Shown: piece by piece, positions 10,905-24,417 of the stretch
Layout of the letters: each line of letters begins with the position of its first letter
How positions within the stretch are numbered: the first letter of the stretch is position 1
NCBI GenBank assembly: GCA_036852015.1
Contig: JAANDG010000462.1
Coordinates: 54,213 to 118,212 of the forward strand
Direction: 5' to 3'
Source of the DNA: Pelodera strongyloides
Lineage: Eukaryota > Nematoda > Chromadorea > Rhabditida > Rhabditidae
DNA: 64,000 nucleotides
Position numbers and translations under genes: made by a program
The notes under the pieces: model-generated
What the model saw: only the letters and a program-made list of their open reading frames with translations
What the model was told of the DNA's origin: nothing
The model's database searches: none

Positions 10905-13122
10905 ATGCATCATTTATTTGTGTGTGTTTTACCTTTTACCAGTGAAAGTTCAACTAGCCATTAAGTTCTTATATAGCGCAAGGAAAGCGGGAATTGCCCC
11001 CGTAAAACGAAAAGATTTGTGCAGGCTCGCAAGGTTTTGCTCTAGATATCGGATAGATTTTAGTCCGCCTGTTCTCCGATATATAAGTCGAGACACGCCT
11101 TGTTGAGTAGATACACAAAAGGAATCAAGCACTTTTACATAATTATATATGTCTTATTTAAGAAATCAGCTTTATGTTTAACTTTTGTCCATTTAATTTT
11201 TTTTGGTTTCTTTGAAAGTTTGTCCACCCCCGATTCGAATGTTTTGAGAAAAAATAACAGCATTTTTGTCTTTGGAAGAATCAATACATGGTAGTTTATT
11301 TCTTCGTTTGTTTTTTGGCTGTAATGTTGTGTGGTGTTTTTCAAAAAGGAGACACTAGTTGTAAGACAAGAGCAAATCAGGTAAATAAGAATTTTTTTGT
11401 CTGTTGACATCGAGTAAGCGTAAGATAATCACTTCATTTCTAAACATTGCTCTAGGTTCTAGCGTTGCAAGCTATAAGCTGTACTTTTCTCTGATCGGTA
11501 AACTAACATTTCCCGGGTTTCAGTGTTTATATTGAATTATTGTCATCTCTTTATCCATACCAGTAGCTCACAAAGTTTTCAATTTCATTTTATTATATTG
11601 CAATCCTAAGCCTAAGCCTATAGGCTGGCAGTGGCAGCAAGCTATAAGTTATAAGCGATCGTTCTTTCAAAATACACTATCATCAATCAATCATTTGTAT
11701 CGAATATATCTCATCCAATTTTGGCTTTCCCGTAAAACCTTTTTACTCGACCCCATAAAATTTACTAACCCCGTTAACCTCAAATTGTATTCCGCTGTGT
11801 CGTCGATGTGCGTATGCATTAGATTCGAAAGATTTTATGATAAAACCATTTAAGCTGTTTTCACTAAAATTTGTCAGCTTTTTAGCAGTCTTGCTTGAAA
11901 GTTCCAAAAAACTGCTTGGTTCTGCTATTCTAAATTCTAATACAAGATAGCATTGTGTGTACATATGTAGGTGCATGTATCGGTGTCCCTTACGGCGAAA
12001 TTCTGTCGAAATTCAATACCATCACAATAGGTGGAAAATTTAGTAGTAGCAGCAGTAGTTGAAAAGTATTCAATAGTTTACCATTGTTATTTAGTCATAA
12101 AATATCGACCAATACTTCTCCTAGAAAATAAATATATCCCTGGTTTCCCTTTCACTTACATTTCTCAATAGTCCTACCAAACGCTAACATACACCAACAT
12201 ACGGCGGCTACAAGTTTGGCAAAGCCAAGGAAAAAAGTTGGTTCGTTGACTTAATTAATATATGGTTAGTTCGGGTTAGTCTCATTTTTAAATTGCTAAG
12301 CTAAAAAACAACTACTTTATCGTTTTTATTCGCCGTTGCTCAAATAGCGTAGCGCGTAGCGGTGTGATTCGCATACGTTGATACAGGTTCTCTATATGAA
12401 CAAGATCACATTTAATTTGCCCTAGCAGTTTACCAAAGTGTAAATATTCACTTAGTGTTAGATGTTGTGACTGTCGCCGTGGCAAAAGAACAAAATTTAT
12501 TCTTTCCAAGGGCGGATATTTTATTCTTGAATTTCGCTATGATGATTAGATACAAATAGTTCATATAATATAATTCTATAGTTTAACTTGTAGTAAAAAA
12601 TGTAGTAAACTATTATTAGGTCGAAGGCCAAGCCTAACCACAAGCCTAAGTCAATAGGTATTTATGTTTCTTGTAGGCGAGTCAACATTCCTGCTGAATC
12701 TAACGCGATTTGACAATTGAAACACTAAGATGAAGAGGCCATACAGAATTAACGCAAGATCAGGATTTTATTCTCTTATTTAAACTTAAACCTTTCCATC
12801 AAATGATTACCTAAAATATGATAGTCCAGCTATTTTTTAATCGGCTAAACGTTCTGTATTTATATTTATGTATCTACTTCGGTTCAGTCTGTTTGATCTC
12901 ATTCTCTGTCGAATGTAACTGTTACTATTGCAAATAATTACTTTCACTCGATTTTGAGTTTTGAAACATTTGATCTTGACGGGTCAGATTTTGCTTCAAT
13001 GTTCTTCATTACATGTAATAATTATGTAGACTGAAATTGTTGAGTGAGTGAGTGAATTATTTTACAACGCAAAATACACAAAATAGACACGTGTGGCGGT
13101 TTATTCAAGATGAAAGTTTATT
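10902..13122. other. Gene-free stretch upstream of DUF273-type copy 2
   Basis: No splice-supported exon was found on either strand. The region is AT-rich with short repeated motifs (for example GCAAGCTATAAG at about 11467 and 11637). It would hold the promoter of the gene starting at 13123, but no specific element can be named. Confidence 0.4.
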
Positions 13123-16100
13123 ATGAAAAATTTCAACATTACGAGCAGCAATAAAAATGTGCCACCTAATTCTCAACTTTTCAGGATGCGCCTAAATTTG
13201 GAGAAAACGCTGAAAGTGTTTCTAGCCATTGTATGCATTGGATTTGTGATAAGTTTGATAATGGCTCACTGGGAGATCAGGACACTCAGTGAGAGGTTAG
13301 ACAAGCAGACACAAAGGAGGAGAGACGATTATTTGCCTGTGGAGGAGGAGAGAATCAAAGTTGTTGGAGGAAATAGCACAGGACAGAGACATGTGACGTT
13401 TAGAAAAAGGTTATTTTTGAATTTTCAATAGAAAACTATACATCAAGTTGTTGGTCGTGTTTTCTTCTTCTAAGAAAGTCCCTAAGGCCGCTAACTAAGC
13501 ATGTAGGACCAGACGACTTGCGCGCAAACCTGCATAATAACACCCATACTTACATAGTCGTAGCCTTTGAAAGCTCGGATTCTTGGACCAGACGACTTGC
13601 GCGCAAACCTGCATAATAACACCCATACTTACATAGTCGTAGCCTTTGAAAGCTCGGATTCTTCAACTTCCAATGTCGAATTATACTTCAGGAAAAATAT
13701 GGAAGCATGCCCTCCGCTCTTCGGGAGAGTGATGGTCTTTATGATATACAATGGGCCAATTCTAAAGGAGTAAGTCTCCTTTGCATTTACTTTTATCTGC
13801 TCTACGGTTGTTTCCTTTTTTAATCTTTCGCTCGACGCTAGTCGAAGACTCTCGTACACATAATCAGTTTTCATATTTCATATACAAAGAACAACCAAGT
13901 GTTAGTGCAAGTGTTAAAGTGACATAACGGCAGGTTTTTAAAATGTGTGATTGACAACTGTATTCCTATGTGCTTTAATAAACGAGCTCCAACTGAGCTC
14001 GTTTTCTTCTGCTGATCATAATTATTTGCATATGATGCAGGGAATGCGGATATTCAAAATTGGCTTCAAGAACCGGTTGTTATACTGCTTTAACTTCAGA
14101 ATTCCTTATCTCGGTGCCGAATAATCCTAATAGTTTCAGCCACTACGGTGTTGCAATGAATTCTGTGCAGTGCTACTTGAAAACAACAAATTATACTTTC
14201 AAAAGTATTGACATCGACACAGATAGAAGAGTGAAAGAAAACTGTGGAAGATATACTGAGGTGAGAATTATCTGTGTAATCTCAGGGCCTCAAATGTAAC
14301 TGTCTGTAGGATTCGAGAGTAAATAGTACATATAGCTTTTAAAATTAAATTTTTTTTAAACGGTATAATAGCCTGTAAAAAACTGTGTAAAAAAAACCGG
14401 CCGACCACTCGCTTTAAAGGAGGAGGCTCACGAGAATGAAGTGCTCAATTAGTTTCCTTTTATCGAAAGATGATGGTGTGAATTTCCAATAAACATGCTT
14501 TACAAAGAAAAATCGTTTAATTGGAAGGAGTAAATCAATGTAAAAGTTTAAATTCTATCAACATTTTGGATCGTACCAGACAGCTGATTTCCGTAGTGGA
14601 TATGCAAATTTATGCTTGCTCGGAAAATGAGTTGTAAATTTGTATGATCAGCTTTGAAATCTACATTGCATACGATACCTTTTTTTATTTGACTTCAAGT
14701 TCTTAGATTAATTAATTCCTTCAAACTAAAGCTTTGAATATCCAACGTTTCTTTTTTGGAAGTTCAAACCATCGTCCTTTGATAAAAGGAAAGAAATAGG
14801 GGGCCTATTTCTCGTGAGCCTCCTCCTTTAATCACTGTGCCCAATATACTAATAGTGTTTAGGAACTTAGCATGCGAATGGTAATAAAACTAAGAAGCTC
14901 GGAATAGGTTATATATTAACTGAAACGTATTTTCAGCTAAATTTCATAAAGCACTGTGCTGTGGCCGAATACCTCAAGGACACCGATTGGATGCTAGTTT
15001 TGGATGCAGATACTGGTAAGGAGCAATCAATAAGTTGACAAAAAAATGAGCAAAATCAATACTTCAATCTACGGTTGCTGTTAGCGGCGGTGTTTTTTCA
15101 CTATCAGTACATTGTTACTTTCATGTGGTATGGCACATAATTTGAGAATGTTCCTCTATGAACTGCAAGATTATCTGCCTGATAAGCTTACAATTAGTGA
15201 GGAAGTTAAATGAGTGAAAACTTGTTTTATGTGGAATTTGTGTATCTCCTAGAATTCCTTATTTCTTCAGCCGTCGTCAACCCAAACCACTGTATCGAGG
15301 AGTACATAGACGACCGTGTGGATGTGGTTCTTTATGAAAGATTCTTCAATTTTGAAATTGCCGTCGGAAACTATTTGGTGAGAAAATTCTAGAATTTTTT
15401 TCAAAACAGGTCAGTCAAGCAGATCTTTTGCCAAATATTTATTACATATAAAGAAATTTTATTCAGATTAGAAATTCGGAATTTGGGCGTAACTTTGCAC
15501 TAGGATTGGCAGAATGGCAGTACCGGAGGCCTGATTTACCTTTCGGAAACTCAGAAAACGGAGTGTTGCACGTAAGTCGAAGTAGTGATTTAAAAAAAGT
15601 TTGCCCGACAGTGTCTTTCTTTTTTTTTGCGCATTGACAAAACAATTGATGAAAGGAGTATATCTGAATCTGGAAAAGACACACATTACCATAATATATA
15701 GCACCCGTACACGGTGGACAAACGCGGTAGTGCAATATTCCAGGGTAGATCGTCTGTGATGTCTCAAACAAAATTCCTGAAAATTCATTTCCTATAATCC
15801 TAAAATATAGTAATGTGCTTAATCCTTTTAGATGTTGGTCATGGAGAGCGTGCTGAATGAGACCGCACGCGCAGAAATCGATATGTGTTGGCAGATATGG
15901 AAATTATCCAAAGATTACGATACATACATGTCATTTGTCAACTGTGCCAAGATTATCATGGGTGAGGATGTTAAGTGAAACAATAAATGGAAAAGTTTGT
16001 ATTGTTGACCCCGATAGTCTATGCACTGTTAGCCGCATCTGCGCCAAAATGGCATGGAAAAGAGGAAATTTTTTATTCGCTCCCAGTTGCGCACCGCTCG

Positions 16101-17236
16101 CGCAACAACATTTTTTCTTTTACCATCATAACAATCTCTCCGCTCCAACAATTTATTTATCAATTAATGAAGAGTTACTCAGTTTGTGTGACTAATGATA
16201 GTTGACTTTCAGGAGCGAATCGGTTATGGCCAGGCAAACTGAAAGTGCTGCGAAGGGCGCACGCCTTTGTCAGAGACGGGTTTCTGACTGCTGACAGGTT
16301 AGTTTGTCAGTGTTGCTGTAGAAGTGCCTTCTGGATTCCAGAAGGAAGAAACCTGCTGATAATGTGCGCAAAATATAGTATAGAAGTTAGAAATTTATGC
16401 TAGATAACAGATAATGCAAGCCGCAATTGTTTTTTGAAAAATGCATTTTTGTCTTTTCAGTCTTCCTTTCCATAAATACTGCCTGTTTTCAGATTCTGTG
16501 AGTATGATTTCATGTTCCACGGATGGAAAATGAACGAAGTGAATGTTTCCGGATGGGAGAGCCCATTTTCGGTATATTTGTTTCACTCACTTTATAAACT
16601 TTATTGTAAACTACCCTTTCCACAAGTCTCTGTGCTAATTTCGTGCAAAGTCAGTATATAATATTGTAACTTGTAACATGCGTTGACTTAGGTAAAGTAG
16701 GTTTGTGCTTTTGAATCTAACTGTAAGCTAGCATATATAGCGGTTCTATAGTGTACACCTCAAATATTCGTTATGGGTTCTAACTAATTGATAATTGCAG
16801 CGTGTAATCAACCCCAACGAATGTGGTAATGGATTTCAAGGATGGCCGTATAGAAATGGGTGGAAAGTGCCAGTTAGTGAGGTAAGGCACATCGAAATAT
16901 ATTCGGAGCTCTCTCAGTACATACGCTTTCAAAAAGATACGCTGTATACTCTTCGTAACTCTGTGTTAGTTGTGTTAGGATACTCTGAACAGTCTGAACT
17001 CTCAAACCTGTTATTGGCAACTATGCAGCCTAACTGCCCGTCAAATAGTTTAGAAAATGTATGTCTTCATCTTGCAGGTGCTAACATCTATCCGTAACCT
17101 CGAACGAAACGCCTTCAAGGATTTTCCTGCCGCAGGTCGTGCAATCCCCTGGCTTACCGTTAGCGATATCTCACACTGTTTTCCGCATTGTGAACCGGGT
17201 TTGCATACCTACCATGAGGTAGCAGCGATGCCTTGA
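13123..17236 (+). CDS. DUF273-type putative glycosyltransferase, copy 2 (frame broken by a 79-base duplication)
   Basis: Exons: 13123-13409, 13475-13769, 14041-14260, 14937-15015, 15271-15377, 15467-15571, 15832-15961, 16213-16297, 16493-16571, 16801-16881 and 17078-17236. Residues about 30-48 ([17 protein letters not shown]) form one transmembrane anchor after a short basic tail, which fits a type II Golgi membrane protein. WMLVLDADT (about 259-267) carries a DXD-like site, and the protein ends with [18 protein letters not shown]. Exon 2 contains an exact 79-base tandem repeat (13506-13584 and 13585-13663). Counted once, every exon junction is in phase and the protein is 515 aa; counted twice, the frame meets TAA shortly after the repeat junction. 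The gene is therefore either a recent pseudogene/allele or mis-assembled. The 3' eight exons match copy 1 (78-1891). The next intron after exon 14041-14260 carries a foldback element. The exact substrate is unknown. Confidence 0.82.
13506..13663 (+). repeat. 79-base exact tandem duplication inside exon 2
   Basis: The block beginning GGACCAGACGACTTGCGCGC and ending AAAGCTCGGATTCTT is present twice in direct succession with no mismatch seen. 79 is not a multiple of three, so it shifts the reading frame of the DUF273-type gene. Confidence 0.95.
14414..14834. mobile_element. Foldback MITE with TTTAAAGGAGGAGGCTCACG termini
   Basis: The left end (TTTAAAGGAGGAGGCTCACG, then AGAA) and the right end (TTCTCGTGAGCCTCCTCCTT, then TAA) are reverse complements. 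Similarity extends about 80 bases inward through CTTTCCTTTTATC-AA-GA-GATGGT. There is no coding capacity. It sits in the intron between 14260 and 14937 of DUF273-type copy 2. Confidence 0.8.
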
Positions 17237-17881
17237 ACACACATGAATCGTTAGCAAATTAGTTTATAGTTTAATTTATTGTCCCCATTTCAAATGGCGG
17301 ATTGTAATAAACAAAAAATATGAACACTAAAAATACGCTACTTGATAATACGATTTCAGAATGCAATTTATTTTAAGATGTGCAATCAAGAGGCGATTAT
17401 TTAAGTCGGGTGTATTTATTGTTCCCTATTTCATTATTTCTAGTCTATCGTTTATGTTTAACATTGTCTACGATTCAATAATAATTCTCTATTTGTTATA
17501 AATGATGCCACTTCTACGGGTTTACAAATTGAATAATAAAGTTTTTATTGAGTTACTGTTTTCTGTTTTTATTTACGTATTATTGTAAGCTGTTTTGCTG
17601 TCGCATTCTTTAGAAGCATAATGTACCTTTACACAGACAGAAGTGATACACGGAACTGCTTGTAACTTCTGAAGTGGACAACAATTTATGAGCCATCCTA
17701 TTGTCTGTAATACAGATCTCAAAAATCAGAAAGAAACACACGGGATAATTGAGTGTTAAGATTTTATTGCACTATATAAAAAGTACAAAAAAACTTCATA
17801 CCACAGTACATATTCTTGCACACTTTCAAGACTTTCCATACTACCGATATGCTTATGTATAAGTCATTGATTTTTTATTCT
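17237..17881. other. Convergent intergenic region
   Basis: 3' flanks of the plus-strand DUF273-type gene and the minus-strand membrane-protein gene. AATAAA-like signals for the plus gene occur at about 17307 and 17535. No further gene is seen. Confidence 0.5.
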
Positions 17882-18585
17882 TTATTGATTTTTCTTATCC
17901 TCAACGTTGTTTGCCTCACCAAATGATATCTCTCCTTCGCGCAACATTTCATTGTTGTTTGTGTCGTTATTTTTTATTTTGTTTTCTTCCACATGAGCTG
18001 AAACATTGCAAAATATATCATAACGTAAAACGGAATCAGAACGTAGCACTGGAAATTGGTGAACCCATTTGGTGACGGCTCACTGTTTTTTTCGCCGGCC
18101 ACCCTGTTCGGTGACCACTTCAAGACCATGGCCTGACCAAGTTTTGTCGACACCGCCACCAACTGGTCCACAAACCAGTCACCCAGTCACCAGATGGGTT
18201 TTCGGTAAAAACCATTTGGTGTCGGGCCAACTACGGTTTTCTTGACGTTTCAGCAATATTGCGTTTTCATGTAAGCGCTGAAACCCAAATAGCAGATGAC
18301 CTACCAGCTTGAATCAAATGCTCATTTTCATGGATATCTTGACAAATACTCGCTACAACTTCTTCTTTTCGTTTTCCTTCCTGAACGATGAGAAATAATA
18401 AAAACATCTTCGGATTTACATGTTTATCCTGCTCTGCCCTAATTATATCATTATCAAAACCTAAAAATCAATATATCATGAATCAACATTACCTTCTCTT
18501 GAATGGTCATTATAATTCCCACAATGAATACAGCAACTTGTGCGTAAAATCCCTCATGAAGTGCGGAGAAGAGCCGTTGTTGCAT
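17882..18585 (-). CDS. Small single-span membrane protein, unrecognised
   Basis: Three exons on the minus strand: 18585-18493, 18380-18305 and 17997-17882, with matching phases (0, 1) and good signals (donor GTAATG, acceptors GTTCAG and GTTTCAG). The product is 94 aa. Residues about 14-29 (YAQVAVFIVGIIMTIQ) form one membrane span. The rest is hydrophilic and charged (KEGKRKEEVVASICQDIHEN, then EGEISFGEANNVEDKKNQ). The start ATG lies 29 bases after TTTTAG in open sequence, so this may be a trans-spliced start or there may be one more upstream exon (FIGVVRGVQ is in frame before the Met). No family was recognised. All three exons are too short to show up as long open frames. Confidence 0.65.
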
Positions 18586-18678
18586 TTGGACACCGCGGAC
18601 CACACCGATAAACTAAAATTATTTTATTTTATTTAAAAAAGCATTTTGACTAATTTCGGAGTGTGTCAGGTTCCAGTC

Positions 18679-18832
18679 ATGGGGTTTTCAAGTATGCAAC
18701 AATTCCTTGCAAGTATGCACACAAAGTACCGTATTTGGAACTAAGTATGAATATATAACATGAGTAATTATAAAATCGTTCCAAGACTCATTTTTCGAAG
18801 ACCATTTTTTTGGCATACTTGCAAACCCCATA
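18679..18832. mobile_element. Short foldback element
   Basis: TGGGGTTTTCAAGTATGC at the left is mirrored by GCATACTTGCAAACCCCA at the right, about 150 bases apart. There is no coding capacity. It lies upstream of the small membrane-protein gene. Confidence 0.6.
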
Positions 18833-20801
18833 AGTAAGTCATCATAATATTCTATCTAAAATTATTAGATTACAATTATATTTAGCATAAAAAAAAATAA
18901 AAAAATTTAATTTGAGAATACAGTATTTATATAGAACGCACCAAACCACATGCACAGCTCATTTTCCACAAGTGCGACACAGTCTGTTTCTTCTTCGAAT
19001 AACCGTTACAGCTGAAGAATTGAAAGTTTTTTATTGTCCAGAGTGTGAAATTTGGTTAAATTGTTTCTAAATTATAAACGCTGTCCTATAACTTGACGTA
19101 TAGCCACACTTACAGGAAAAAACGTAACAAACTCACAGTAATAATAGGGAAACGGCCATAACTTTGAACATTGCATGCACAATTCTTTCATAGAATCCGA
19201 CCATTTCCATTTGATGGGATACAATTAGACCCGCTGATTTCTCAGCGAGTTCTCCATCGATTGGTAGATTCAAACACCTGAATCCATCAATAATTTACTT
19301 AATGGTTGAGTAATTTAGTTATTGTACGAAAATGATCTAGAGATGTGCAAGAAATGCGCGTAAAACGAGACTGCCAAGATATGGCTTAAAAATGCAAGTA
19401 AATCATAATTATTCATACAATTCTGGGTGAAAAGAAAAAACACGGCAAAACTATTCGAAAAGCGAAACTTTAATTTTTTTTTTCACATTACCAAACATAT
19501 CCGTGCATCCAAACAGCGGAGAAAAGGAAGTCGAATAAATGCCAGACGGCGAAAGTTGCCAGAACAAATCTGTAGAAAACGTGCAGAAATCGACGAACTT
19601 TTATTTCAAATGGACAGATTTCGGATGGATCTTCCTCGGGCAGAAACCACATCTGAAACGGTAAAAGAGTGCAGAATAGGTCCATAGTTCAATAAATAAA
19701 GCAATAGTTTATTGCAAAATTCTTGACATTTTCTACGATTTTCAGTTGAGTTTTGAATTCGATACTTCAAAAGAAACGAAAAAGAAAATAAATAAAAAAC
19801 GGGACAGGGTGGTAAAAGTATTCGTAGGGTAATTAAATTTCCGTCTTAGGGTGGCCTTTTGATTTTTGATTGTGTTATATGCAATCAATACAGCTTTATT
19901 ATTATTATAAAAGAATAATCGAATACCCTAAAAGGTTGAGACTTATTGTTGTGGATCAATTCCTCACAGTCTCTGCAGTCCTGCAGAGTGACCTACTTTC
20001 GCATGTACGGGGGTTTTAGTCTCGCGCGAAGCGCACTAAAGAAAAACTTTCACTTTTCCCGCACGTGAGAAGAGTGAGTAATCAATGTCAATCAAGAGTG
20101 AGTAACCAAAATCAATGTTTTCTTGTTCTTTTTACTTTTTCTTTTTCTTTTCTTTTCTTTTTTTCTTATTTTTTTTTTTTTTTTGAACCTGCATGAACCG
20201 AAACATGAACCTGCTTTTTATTCCACGGCATCTTTAGTGACCAGCTGCACACGGTGAGTTTATTTACATCTCAAATGCACATTCAGCTTATTTAACAAAC
20301 TATCCAGAGGTTTAATAATAATTTATTTCCAGGTTTCTTAGAAAAAAGAGAATACAATTTGTAATTACCGATTATGATTTTTAAATAAATAGTCAGTAAA
20401 AGGCTCGTATCCATTGAGCTCGCTCACGCCTCTTTTTTGCTAAGCGCTCAGCTAAATAACTTTCTCTTTCTGTTTGTGAGCCCGTGGTAAAAGCAACAAT
20501 AATGAACAAACATACGCCTTATAAAAATGTCTATTGGAGTTGCATAAAATTAACAAAGCATGCAGAATACCCAATTGCAGTGCATTACCTGTCCAGTTTC
20601 GTTCCAAAATCATACGAGTTCGAAATGTGCCTTCCTAGACTATAGTGTTTGTGTGTTTTGTCCGGTAAACGCAATATTTCCTCGTGAAAAACAATCTCAT
20701 CTCCCTCTGATAACAGAAGCCGAAAAAATGGAATAAAGACTGTTCTTATTTTTTTCTGGATCATTTTAGTATCACACGTTACTGTTCTACGGTCTCACGC
20801 A
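18833..20801. other. Intergenic region before the SDR gene
   Basis: No confident gene apart from the possible exon at 19427-19687. A long T-rich run lies near 20142-20183. The promoter of the short-chain dehydrogenase would fall in the last few hundred bases, but no element can be named. Confidence 0.4.
19427..19687 (+). other. Possible terminal exon or small basic protein
   Basis: An 86-codon open frame rich in Lys/Arg and ending IDELLFQMDRFRMDLPRAET plus about 12 residues. AATAAATAAA follows the stop within ten bases, which would suit a real 3' end. The C-terminal half looks helical. No homologue was recognised, and a start by splicing at CATCCAAACAG (about 19516) is equally possible. Confidence 0.3.
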
Positions 20802-23800
20802 ATGACAGAGTATGTTTTATTTACTATCAATTTTTCGTCAATTGTATAGTTGACATAGCACATCTCGTCATTGTTTCTGGCAGGGTATACAATCCCAATA
20901 CTGGATTCAAATCAAAATCACCCTAGTAATAGTAAGCATGTAATCAATCAGAGGCACTGGGAAACATGTAGTCCAAATAGACATCAGCCTGAATTAGAAC
21001 AGAGTGGCTCTCATAGACAAATACCGATAAATTATTTCACTTTTTACATTATGTTGCAGTGAAAACATCACGCAAGAAGGGCGATTTGCGGGAAAGGTGG
21101 CAATCATTACAGGTTTGTTCAAATTTATTTCATTCAACAAGTAATATTCAAACACAGTAAATGAGCGAACCGATTCTTCTGCGCTAATTTTTTGGAGGTG
21201 CATTGTTAGTTGCATATGTAAAGATTACGGTTTAGCTACAAATAACTGTAAAAGTAGTATTTGTGTAACTCCTCAAAGGCAAAGATATGCCGTCTTCCCA
21301 GAAGATAGTAGCTCTTGAATAAGATAGAATGAGCTAAACCATTTTCTAGGAGCGAGTAGTGGTATTGGACGTGCCACTGCCGAATTACTCGCTTCCGAAG
21401 GCGCATTTGTCACGATTACTGGAAGAAGAGAGCACAAACTGAAGGTATAGTTTATAAGAGTCTACTTTTTGCCAAGTATCATATACTTATCGTTAATACC
21501 TAAAACATGTTTGCTGATTTCCTATTTTTTCACATTTTCCCAATCTGTAAACTTAAATCAGCTACGTTTAGGAAGTCCAACAATTGATTGGTTCCTCAAA
21601 AGTTCATATTGTTGTCGGAGACCTCGCTGATGAAGAAGTGCAGGAGAAAACTATTCAGGAAACTGTGGACAAGTTCGGAGGGATCGACATTCTGGTAGAG
21701 CATTTGAATAAAGATTAGTGGTGTAATAATATACGCCCGCTGCATTGAAAATGTCAACTGACCTATGTTTTGTCATATAAAACACGCTTACCACGGCTAA
21801 TTGCAAGATTTTGTGACGCAAAGGAGTCCTCTATTTCCAGGCCTAGCTGATCTTATAGGTGTTTATACACAATATCTTTTCTTCTTATGGAGCTTGCAAG
21901 AAAAAAGACTTCTGGTAGTCCAAAGTCTATTTTATATGCAAATGAAAACTTTAGGTAAACAACGCTGGTGCTTTTTGTCCTGATGATGTTGGTGTCGAAG
22001 GTCTTCTTGAACAATCTGTGCAACACTTTGATTATGTGATGCGTCTGAATGTCAGGACGTATGTTTATGTTCTTATATTTATGAGTTCTTACCTATCTGG
22101 TGCGATATGTATTTACACATCTCGGCCAGGAAGTCTGAGATGTACAACCTCTACAGCCAATCTGAAAACGTAATACCTTGTATTAATATTCAGTCCTCTT
22201 TCTTTGCAGTCCTCTTTCGCTCTCAAAACTGGCCTATCCTCACTTGAAGGAGTCAAAGGGATCGATAATCAACGTCAGCTCGATTGTGGCCAAGAATTTT
22301 GCGGTAGGTCTTTTCTTAGCTCATAATACTGAATATTCAATTTCAAAAAGGAGACTAATCCTTGCTTTGAAACATTTTGCTATTCTGGAAAAGTGGTTCA
22401 AAAACCAGAATATAGAAAACTCAAAGAAGACTCACATAACTGCATATGTGGAATTAACTCGCGAAATAAAAATCTGGCCTAACAGTGCTTGGTGAAGAAA
22501 TTACATGAAATGTGATCTGATTTGCTTACAGTCAGTGTACTTATAAATAAAATTTCAAAGGTGCTACACGCTTCCTTTAATTTAAAAGAAGTAAATAATG
22601 TAAACGTAATATATGGAAAAGTGTAAAAGAGAGTAAAGATAGATAAAATAAAGTGTATCATGTTTCGACCTTAATCGTGTACGGTATACGAGGATCTTAC
22701 TGCTTTAACTAGTAAAATTGCAGGCCAAGTCCTACCCGTACTACTCTGTGTCAAAGGCGGCCCTGGACCAGCTCACCCGCAGTATGGCTGTCGAGTTCGC
22801 TGACGCCGGCATTCGAGTGAATTGTGTAAAGTGAGTTCATTTGGCTTAACAAAGCGATTATATAAATAAAGCAGAGTTAGTTGTTTTATATTAGAAACGA
22901 GATGATTAAAGAGTTTAGGCATTAACCACCTTATCATTAGCATTTTTCAACTAAACCTGATGATTATTCAAGCCCCGGCCTCACCAGTACCGACTTCTTC
23001 GAGAAACAGAGTTGCACGACGGAAGCATGCCGAAAGGTATGACATACAGTACACTTGATTGATTAATTTGATGACGGTATGCGTGGAATACTGTAAAAAC
23101 GTAAGAATAATAGGCTACCGTCTTCCGCCCATCCATATTTGATATCGAGTCAAATTCCGCAGTCAATTAACCGTTTTTAATCGAAGTATCGCTCTCATTC
23201 TAGGCTGAATCTTGTTTTGTCAACCGTCCGGATGTTATTCCACTCCGTCGTGTTGCCACTGCACAAGAAATTGGCAACGCCATTGCATTCCTTGCAGACG
23301 ATAAGGTATTGTTTCTTCTATAGACGATCGCTAAAAAAAAATTACGTTCATCCTTTTTTATTTAGCATAAGTGCACTTCGAATGATGACATCAGTTCAAT
23401 TTGAAAAAAAATTTTCGGGAAAAAAAGGTGATGCCGCTCCTTTATTAGCAAAGCATGTTAATGATTCGCCTGAAAAATGGTAGCATTTTTGTAAAGAGTT
23501 GTATACATATGGACCAATGATCAAATTTTTGACGGCTTATTTCTTCACTGGCCGTTCTTTAGCCTTTTTTTGTTGAGATAAGGCCGAATGCGCCACGCTG
23601 ATAAGTGATTCGCAACAATTCAACGATTTTTGAGCATTTTGCTGACCAAAGCCCAAAGCAACATATTTGAATCAAAACAGAACAATTTTTTGCAAACAGG
23701 CTTGGGAAATTAATTTTGTTTTTGTCCACCATAACGCTTTTAATAGTTTAACCTAAACCAGTGATAGCTGGAGGGCCGGAGGCAGGCGGAAATAATAATA

Positions 23801-24299
23801 ATAATAATAATAATTTATTACGCACAAAGACAATCAAAGAAAGCAATGTAACGTGCAGTTTGTGTTATAAAATACACATGCTAAATCAATAAAACATAAT
23901 AAAGTGGGAGTAAAATATGCCACAACACGCAAATTCGAAATAAATCAAAAGGAGTTTGTAACGTTTTGTTCAAAAAAAAATGTAAATGTAAAATGTGATA
24001 CTGTAGTACAACCAAGATTGGTTCTCAAGCCAAATACTACATACATAGACCGTATTATACTACATACATAGACAGTAGCAAGTTGGTTCATACGAGTTCT
24101 GTGTTAAGAGGTTTCACCATGGAACAATTACTAATTGTCAAACAATTGATTTAAATTACCATTTCAGGTCTCTTCGTACATGATTGGCCAGACCCTGGTG
24201 GTGGATGGCGGAGCTTCTATCCAAATGCCAATGCTTGCTTCATCTTTCCACGACTTTTATATCAAGAACAACAACCATGCCAGCCAGACACAAACCTAA
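20802..24299 (+). CDS. Short-chain dehydrogenase/reductase (SDR)
   Basis: Ten exons: 20802-20809, 21060-21112, 21350-21444, 21572-21694, 21955-22058, 22210-22303, 22724-22830, 22973-23036, 23204-23305 and 24168-24299, all in phase, giving 293 aa. The Rossmann dinucleotide motif TGASSGIG is at residues 20-27, NNAG at 95-98, the catalytic Ser in GSIINVSS near 151, and the YxxxK pair in YSVSK at 166-170. The later PGLTSTDF and the C-terminal VDGGASI strand are also typical. It should reduce or oxidise a small carbonyl/alcohol substrate with NAD(P); the substrate cannot be told. The first exon has only eight bases (ATG ACA GA), chosen because it joins in phase to give MTDENITQEG. The long last intron (23306-24167) holds (AAT)n and AT-rich DNA. 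AATAAA overlaps the stop region. Confidence 0.9.
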
Positions 24300-24417
24300 A
24301 TAAATGATTTAGTTTGTCTGTATTTTTTTGAAAAGGATAAAACAGCCGTGATGCTACAACTTCATATGAAAGTGCAGCTTCTAAGATTCACTCAGTTGAA
24401 GCTTGGAAATGAGTAGT

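Noticed and set aside
13567..13773. Separate small gene of 68 codons
   Set aside because: It is the second half of exon 2 of the DUF273-type gene, made to look separate by the 79-base duplication.
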